A stretch of DNA of 64,000 bases from Enterobacteriaceae bacterium UBA7338. Lineage in GTDB: Bacteria; Pseudomonadota; Gammaproteobacteria; Enterobacterales; Enterobacteriaceae. The notes below the pieces were generated by a model. The model saw nothing but the letters and a program-made list of their open reading frames with translations, did not search any database and was not told where the DNA came from. This document shows positions 59,606 through 64,000 of the stretch, piece by piece. Where the stretch lies: assembly GCA_002480085.1 (NCBI GenBank), contig DKPJ01000011.1, positions 240,389-304,388 on the forward strand, in the 5' to 3' direction. Each line of letters begins with the position of its first letter. Within the stretch, counting starts at the first letter, position 1. The translations under genes were made by a program, and so were the position numbers.

Positions 59606-60490
59606 TTAGCGTTTTTGCACGCGGATAGTTTGCGCCAGGCGGGATGGCTTCTCTTCAGTGGTCTTCTGCGGCACGGTGACGCAGGCAGACTCTACGCAAA
59701 CAAAGGTCTTATAACCGTCGTCCGGCATATCGGTCATGCTGGCAGAGAGCGCCGGGCCTGGGTTCCATCCCACCACGTTGCTGTGGTGATGGTGGATCAC
59801 CTCAATAGCCCGATTCAGCGCGCCGTCATGGATCACGCTGCACGCTTCCGGATTGAGATAGACGCGGTCGGTGCGATCCGGGAAGGTCTGCACGCCGTCG
59901 GTCAAAACATCTTCCTGCGCGTTGTTCACCTTATCGATAAAGCGATCCCCCAGCCCGCTCACCTTCACGGCACTGATGTCGCCAACGTTGAAGTAGGTGT
60001 GCAGGGCAGAGGTGGTCTCAAATTCGCCGTGGGCTTCCAGCTCAATCTCACAGGTTTGGCAGAGCTTAAAGCGGGCAAAGAGGGTGAAATCGTGCGGCCA
60101 CTGTTCACGGGTTACGTCGCTGCTTTGCAGTTCAAAGGTCAGCACTACGCCGTTCTCATCTTCGTTATGGGCGGTCAGCGTCCACGGCAGGATGCGGGCA
60201 ATACCGTGAGCGGGCAGGCCCTGCTGCTGCGCCGGACCAAACCACGGCCAGCACACCGGTACGCCGCCGCGCAGCGCAACGCCATTTTTAAACGGTGTGT
60301 TGCCGCTCAGCCACAGCACTTCCTCTTCCCCAGCCGGTTTAAAAGAGAGCAGATGCGCGCCCTGCAGGGCGAAAGAGGCTTTAACCTGCGGGTGATCGAC
60401 CACAATCAGCTCCAGCTCATCCAGCTGGCGGCGGGAGATGACCGGCGTAATATTTTCGACTACTGGAAGAGCAAAAATTTTATTAATCAT
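59606..60490 (-). CDS. yeaD: glucose-6-phosphate 1-epimerase YeaD
   Basis: A 294-residue galactose-mutarotase-fold enzyme of the hexose-6-phosphate epimerase group. Family features include LWLSGNTPFKNGVALRGGVPVCWPWFGP with the substrate-phosphate Arg, HTYFNVGDI with catalytic His, and a late Glu in VVGWNPGP...CVESACV. It interconverts alpha and beta glucose-6-phosphate. It follows gapA on the same strand after the gapA terminator. Confidence 0.93.
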   Translation of the reverse strand: MINKIFALPVVENITPVISRRQLDELELIVVDHPQVKASFALQGAHLLSFKPAGEEEVLWLSGNTPFKNGVALRGGVPVCWPWFGPAQQQGLPAHGIARILPWTLTAHNEDENGVVLTFELQSSDVTREQWPHDFTLFARFKLCQTCEIELEAHGEFETTSALHTYFNVGDISAVKVSGLGDRFIDKVNNAQEDVLTDGVQTFPDRTDRVYLNPEACSVIHDGALNRAIEVIHHHHSNVVGWNPGPALSASMTDMPDDGYKTFVCVESACVTVPQKTTEEKPSRLAQTIRVQKR

Positions 60491-60521
60491 ATTCGTATTC
60501 CTCGATCCTCTGTCTTAAGCC

Positions 60522-60548
60522 AAAAAAAAGAGCGACCGAAGTCGCTCT
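60522..60548 (-). terminator. intrinsic terminator after gapA
   Basis: On the minus strand AGAGCGAC-ttcg-GTCGCTCT followed by a T run of eight. Confidence 0.88.
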
Positions 60549-60566
60549 TAAGTTGAGTGTCACATC

Positions 60567-61562
<996 letters not shown>

Positions 61563-61903
61563 ATATTCCACCAGCTATTTGTTAGTGAATAAAAGGTTGG
61601 CTGTAAAATTACAAAAACCTTACGCAGCGTCAAGCGGAATCGTGTCAATCATTGCGACAAATCAATCCTGTGCATAACCTTTGCGCGGCGATGTCGTCTC
61701 ACTATTCCAGTCAGCTATAACCCCTATGGGGCCGCCGGCGTGGATTTTAAAGGGCATGCAGGATAAAAACGTGAAACAGATCACAATTCCTCCGCTACAT
61801 TTTCGCACCGCCTAAGTTTAGAACAAAAGTCGGGACGGCACTGTTAATGTTTTGTTAGAATCAGACACAAGATGTGAATGTCCCTACAGTGAGAAGCAAG
61901 CAA
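61563..61903. other. divergent regulatory region gapA/msrB
   Basis: About 340 bases without a gene. It contains the CRP-like site and several AT-rich segments consistent with the multiple gapA promoters known in E. coli, plus the msrB leader near 61890. The individual -10 elements were not assigned. Confidence 0.6.
61769..61786. promoter_or_regulatory. CRP-like site upstream of gapA / msrB
   Basis: GTGA-aacaga-TCAC with flanking AC and AA matches the CRP core TGTGA-N6-TCACA closely. It lies 207 bases before gapA and 118 before msrB; E. coli gapA has a CRP-dependent promoter. Confidence 0.6.
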
Positions 61904-62317
61904 ATGGCTAATCAATCCTCTCAGGATGACCTGAAAAATAGCCTTACTGAAATGCAGTTTCATGTAACGCAAAATCACGGTACAGAGCCGCCCTTTAGCG
62001 GTAAGCTGTTGCATAATAAGCGCGAAGGCGTCTACCACTGCCTGGTATGTGATGCCGCGCTGTTTAACTCCCAGAGCAAATATGACTCCGGCTGCGGCTG
62101 GCCGAGCTTCTACGAACCGGTCAGTGAAAATGCTATCCGTTATCTTAACGATTACTCACACGGCATGCAGCGAATTGAGATTCGCTGCGGCAATTGTGAT
62201 GCCCATTTAGGCCATGTTTTCCCTGATGGCCCGCAGCCGACCGGCGAGCGTTTTTGCGTCAACTCTGCCTCGCTGAGCTTCAATGATGATGCCGATGGCG
62301 AGCAGATTAAGGGCTAA
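61904..62317 (+). CDS. msrB: peptide-methionine (R)-S-oxide reductase MsrB
   Basis: A 137-residue protein that repairs methionine-R-sulfoxide. It has two zinc CxxC pairs (HCLVCDAALF and RCGNCDAHLGH), the SGCGWPSFYEP block, and catalytic Cys in GERFCVNSASL. The start at 61904 (MANQSSQDDL) is preferred over a longer frame. yeaC follows 41 bases later on the same strand, as in E. coli. Confidence 0.95.
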   Translation: MANQSSQDDLKNSLTEMQFHVTQNHGTEPPFSGKLLHNKREGVYHCLVCDAALFNSQSKYDSGCGWPSFYEPVSENAIRYLNDYSHGMQRIEIRCGNCDAHLGHVFPDGPQPTGERFCVNSASLSFNDDADGEQIKG

Positions 62318-62358
62318 AGAATCGATTCAGCAAATTATTCCACGGGAGCGCGTGAACG

Positions 62359-62631
62359 ATGGAAATTAATGAGCTTGTTGCCAGCATGACGCCGGAAGTT
62401 TATCAGCGCCTGGTAACAGCGGTTGAGACGGGAAAATGGCCCGACGGCGTGGCCCTCACTCCCGAGCAGAAAGAAAATAGCCTGCAGCTGGTGATGCTCT
62501 GGCAGGCGCGTCACAATACCGATGCGCAGCATATGACTATCGACACCAATGGTCAGATGGTGATGAAGAGCAAGCAGCAGCTGAAAGAGGAGTTTGGCAT
62601 CGCGCCCAAACCGATCGCGACGTTCAAGTAA
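62359..62631 (+). CDS. yeaC: YeaC, DUF1315 protein
   Basis: A 90-residue cytosolic protein with the family blocks ELVASMTPEVYQRLVTAVETGKWPDG and LTPEQKENSLQLVMLWQARHN. It probably forms a small helical domain. Function is unknown; the conserved msrB-yeaC pairing suggests co-expression. CACGGGAGCG precedes the ATG. Confidence 0.92.
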   Translation: MEINELVASMTPEVYQRLVTAVETGKWPDGVALTPEQKENSLQLVMLWQARHNTDAQHMTIDTNGQMVMKSKQQLKEEFGIAPKPIATFK

Positions 62632-62740
62632 GGCGTTGGTAAGTGCCCGGTGGCGCTGTGGCTGGCATGCCTGCAATCCGGGAACCCGGAACATAAAAAA
62701 CTTGCAGGCAATAACAGTATCTACACAGCTCCGTGCCTGG

Positions 62741-62772
62741 CGTAGGCCGGGCAAACGCAGTGCCGCCCGGCG
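62741..62772. repeat. single REP after yeaC
   Basis: CGTAGGCCGGGCAAACGCAG...CCGCCCGGCG, a REP of the same class as the others in the window, between convergent yeaC and pncA. Confidence 0.75.
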
Positions 62773-62791
62773 ATTTGACCGCCTGCATTAA

Positions 62792-63433
62792 TCAGGCATG
62801 CGTCTCTACCCAATCCGCCAGCGTATAGAGCGTCGCCCCCTCTGATGCCATCTCCATAAACGCCTGAGCGCTATCCTGTTTGCCAATGTTAACGCCCCGG
62901 CAGCCGTCGGTAATCACATTGACCTGATAGCCGAGCTGGAGCGCATCCAGCACGGTAAACTTCACGCAGTAGTCCGTTGCCAGACCCAGCACGATAAGTT
63001 CGGTGATGCCGTGCATGCGCAGCCAGGCATCCATGCCCGTCTTCTGCTTGTGGCCGTTGTCGAAAAAAGCACTGTAGCTGTCGATGGTCCGGTTTTCACC
63101 CTTGTGAAAAACCGCGTCAATGGCTTTTTGTTGAAGCAGGGGATGCAGTTCCGCACCCTCGCTTCCCTGCACGCAGTGATCGGGCCAGAAGGTTTGCGGA
63201 AGCCCATCCAGCGTTCCCGGGGTATACGGCTCGACACCGTGCTGGCTGGCAAAGCTGCCGTGATCGGCTGGATGCCAGTCCTGGCTGGCCACTACCGCAT
63301 CACTACGCGCTTTACACCAGTCGATCAGCACATTCGCTACGTCTACCACGCTGTCGCCCTCCGGGACGGACAGCGCGCCACCGGCGCAGAAATCATTCTG
63401 TATATCTACCAGCACGAGTGCTCGTTGCGTCAT
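62792..63433 (-). CDS. pncA: nicotinamidase PncA
   Basis: A 213-residue amidohydrolase that converts nicotinamide to nicotinate for NAD salvage. The catalytic triad is visible: Asp in VDIQNDFCAGGAL, Lys in AVFHKGENR and Cys in GLATDYCVKFT. The metal-binding DWHPADHGSFASQH is present. It also activates pyrazinamide in other bacteria. It follows ansA by 10 bases, an operon arrangement shared with E. coli. Confidence 0.95.
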   Translation of the reverse strand: MTQRALVLVDIQNDFCAGGALSVPEGDSVVDVANVLIDWCKARSDAVVASQDWHPADHGSFASQHGVEPYTPGTLDGLPQTFWPDHCVQGSEGAELHPLLQQKAIDAVFHKGENRTIDSYSAFFDNGHKQKTGMDAWLRMHGITELIVLGLATDYCVKFTVLDALQLGYQVNVITDGCRGVNIGKQDSAQAFMEMASEGATLYTLADWVETHA

Positions 63434-63443
63434 ACCAGGCTCC

Positions 63444-64000
63444 TTAATCGTCGGGGGTCAGCTCGCCGCGCAGGTTCTGGGTCATCGCCTGACGAATGGC
63501 CTCGGCACCCAGCTCCTGGCTCAGCAGCCAGTGTAGTTTAGTCAGCGTTGCTTCAACCGTCATATCCGCGCCGCCAATAACGCCCGCATGTGCCAGCGCG
63601 TTGCCGGTGGCGTAGCCGCCCATGTTGACCTTACCGGACATACACTGGGTGAGATTGACAACCACGATGCCACGCGCGCTGGCCGCCTCCAGCTCCCGCA
63701 GGAACTCGCCGTTCTGCGGGGCATTGCCCACGCCGTAAGATCGTAGGATCAGCGCCTTCACCGGCTGGCGCAGGAAGTTACGTACTACGTCGGCAGAGAT
63801 GCCCGGATAGATCGTGACCACGCCAATCGGCTGCGGGGTGATGCGGTGGACAATCAGCTCGCCGTTGCAGCGCGGCGCGCCGGGGTTGCCGAGGCGGCGA
63901 ATATGGATCCCCGCCTCCAGCAGCGGCTGTAGGTTAGGGGAGTCGAAGGCATTAAAGCCGTCCGCATGGGCTTTGGTGGTGCGGTTGCCGCGGAACAGAC
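63444..64000 (-). CDS. ansA: cytoplasmic L-asparaginase I AnsA (5' partial)
   Basis: About 185 C-terminal residues of a roughly 338-residue enzyme lie in the window; the N-terminal catalytic Thr is beyond the end. The sequence from LFRGNRTTKAHADGFNAF through PLLEAGIHIRRLG, TPQPIGVVTIYPGISADVV, LILRSYGVGNAPQ and VNLTQCMSGKVNMGGYATG is that of AnsA. It hydrolyses asparagine to aspartate and ammonia in the cytosol. The frame stays open to base 63999. Confidence 0.94.
   Translation of the reverse strand, partial: LFRGNRTTKAHADGFNAFDSPNLQPLLEAGIHIRRLGNPGAPRCNGELIVHRITPQPIGVVTIYPGISADVVRNFLRQPVKALILRSYGVGNAPQNGEFLRELEAASARGIVVVNLTQCMSGKVNMGGYATGNALAHAGVIGGADMTVEATLTKLHWLLSQELGAEAIRQAMTQNLRGELTPDD

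Overview
The window is chromosomal DNA of an enterobacterium. Gene content, protein sequences and gene order point to the Enterobacter/Leclercia/Lelliottia/Kosakonia side of Enterobacteriaceae: most products are close to Escherichia coli counterparts in length and motifs, GC content looks moderately high, and GTG/TTG starts are common. No rRNA, tRNA, CRISPR array or intact insertion sequence was seen. The genus is an inference.

Layout. (1) 1-3133: the end of an Old Yellow Enzyme gene, two tandem hok/mok/sok-type toxin modules (each with one damaged frame), a small monooxygenase-fold protein and dsbG. (2) 3197-39398: the block known in E. coli as fhuE-hinT-ycfL-lpoB-thiK-nagZ-ycfP-ndh-ycfJ-comR-ldtC-mfd-ycfT-lolCDE-nagK-cobB-potABCD-pepT-roxA-phoQP-purB-hflD-mnmA-nudJ-rluE-icd. 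It differs by lacking bhsA beside comR, by a putative 49-codon membrane-protein gene between ycfJ and comR, and by a REP-associated transposase (RAYT) with a REP/BIME array between pepT and roxA. (3) 39456-54147: an accessory, rearranged stretch. It holds a frameshifted ctaG-like gene with a DUF2243 gene, a histidine phosphatase, a RelE/ParE-type toxin-antitoxin pair, micro-proteins resembling YncL, YoaJ and YoaI, a LysE-type exporter, a cyclic-di-GMP pair (EAL protein and DgcP), a CTP-synthase-tail-like protein, nimT, a polar amino acid ABC transporter, yeaL, and a truncated type VI secretion hcp cut by a BIME. A 130-bp copy of that hcp/BIME junction lies beyond the transporter operon. (4) 54144-64000: the E. 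coli-like block yeaH-yeaG-mipA-yeaE-yeaD-gapA-msrB-yeaC-pncA-ansA. In E. coli, icd and gapA are far apart, so region 3 bridges a synteny breakpoint.

Shared functions. Envelope genes dominate: lipoprotein export (LolCDE), peptidoglycan synthesis and recycling (LpoB, LdtC, NagZ, NagK, MipA), iron uptake (FhuE), periplasmic disulfide repair (DsbG) and Mg/antimicrobial-peptide sensing (PhoPQ). Readable regulatory sites include an FNR site before ndh, a PhoP box and -10 before phoP, a sigma-54 promoter before yeaG, a CRP site upstream of gapA, paired palindromes before the toxin-antitoxin genes, and a hairpin that hides a ribosome binding site inside the ABC operon.

The least conventional signals are the hcp/BIME remnant with its duplicated junction, the doubly mutated tandem hok modules, the PhoQ acidic patch that has lost charge relative to E. 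coli, and several micro-protein genes. No complete new multi-gene system could be demonstrated from sequence alone.
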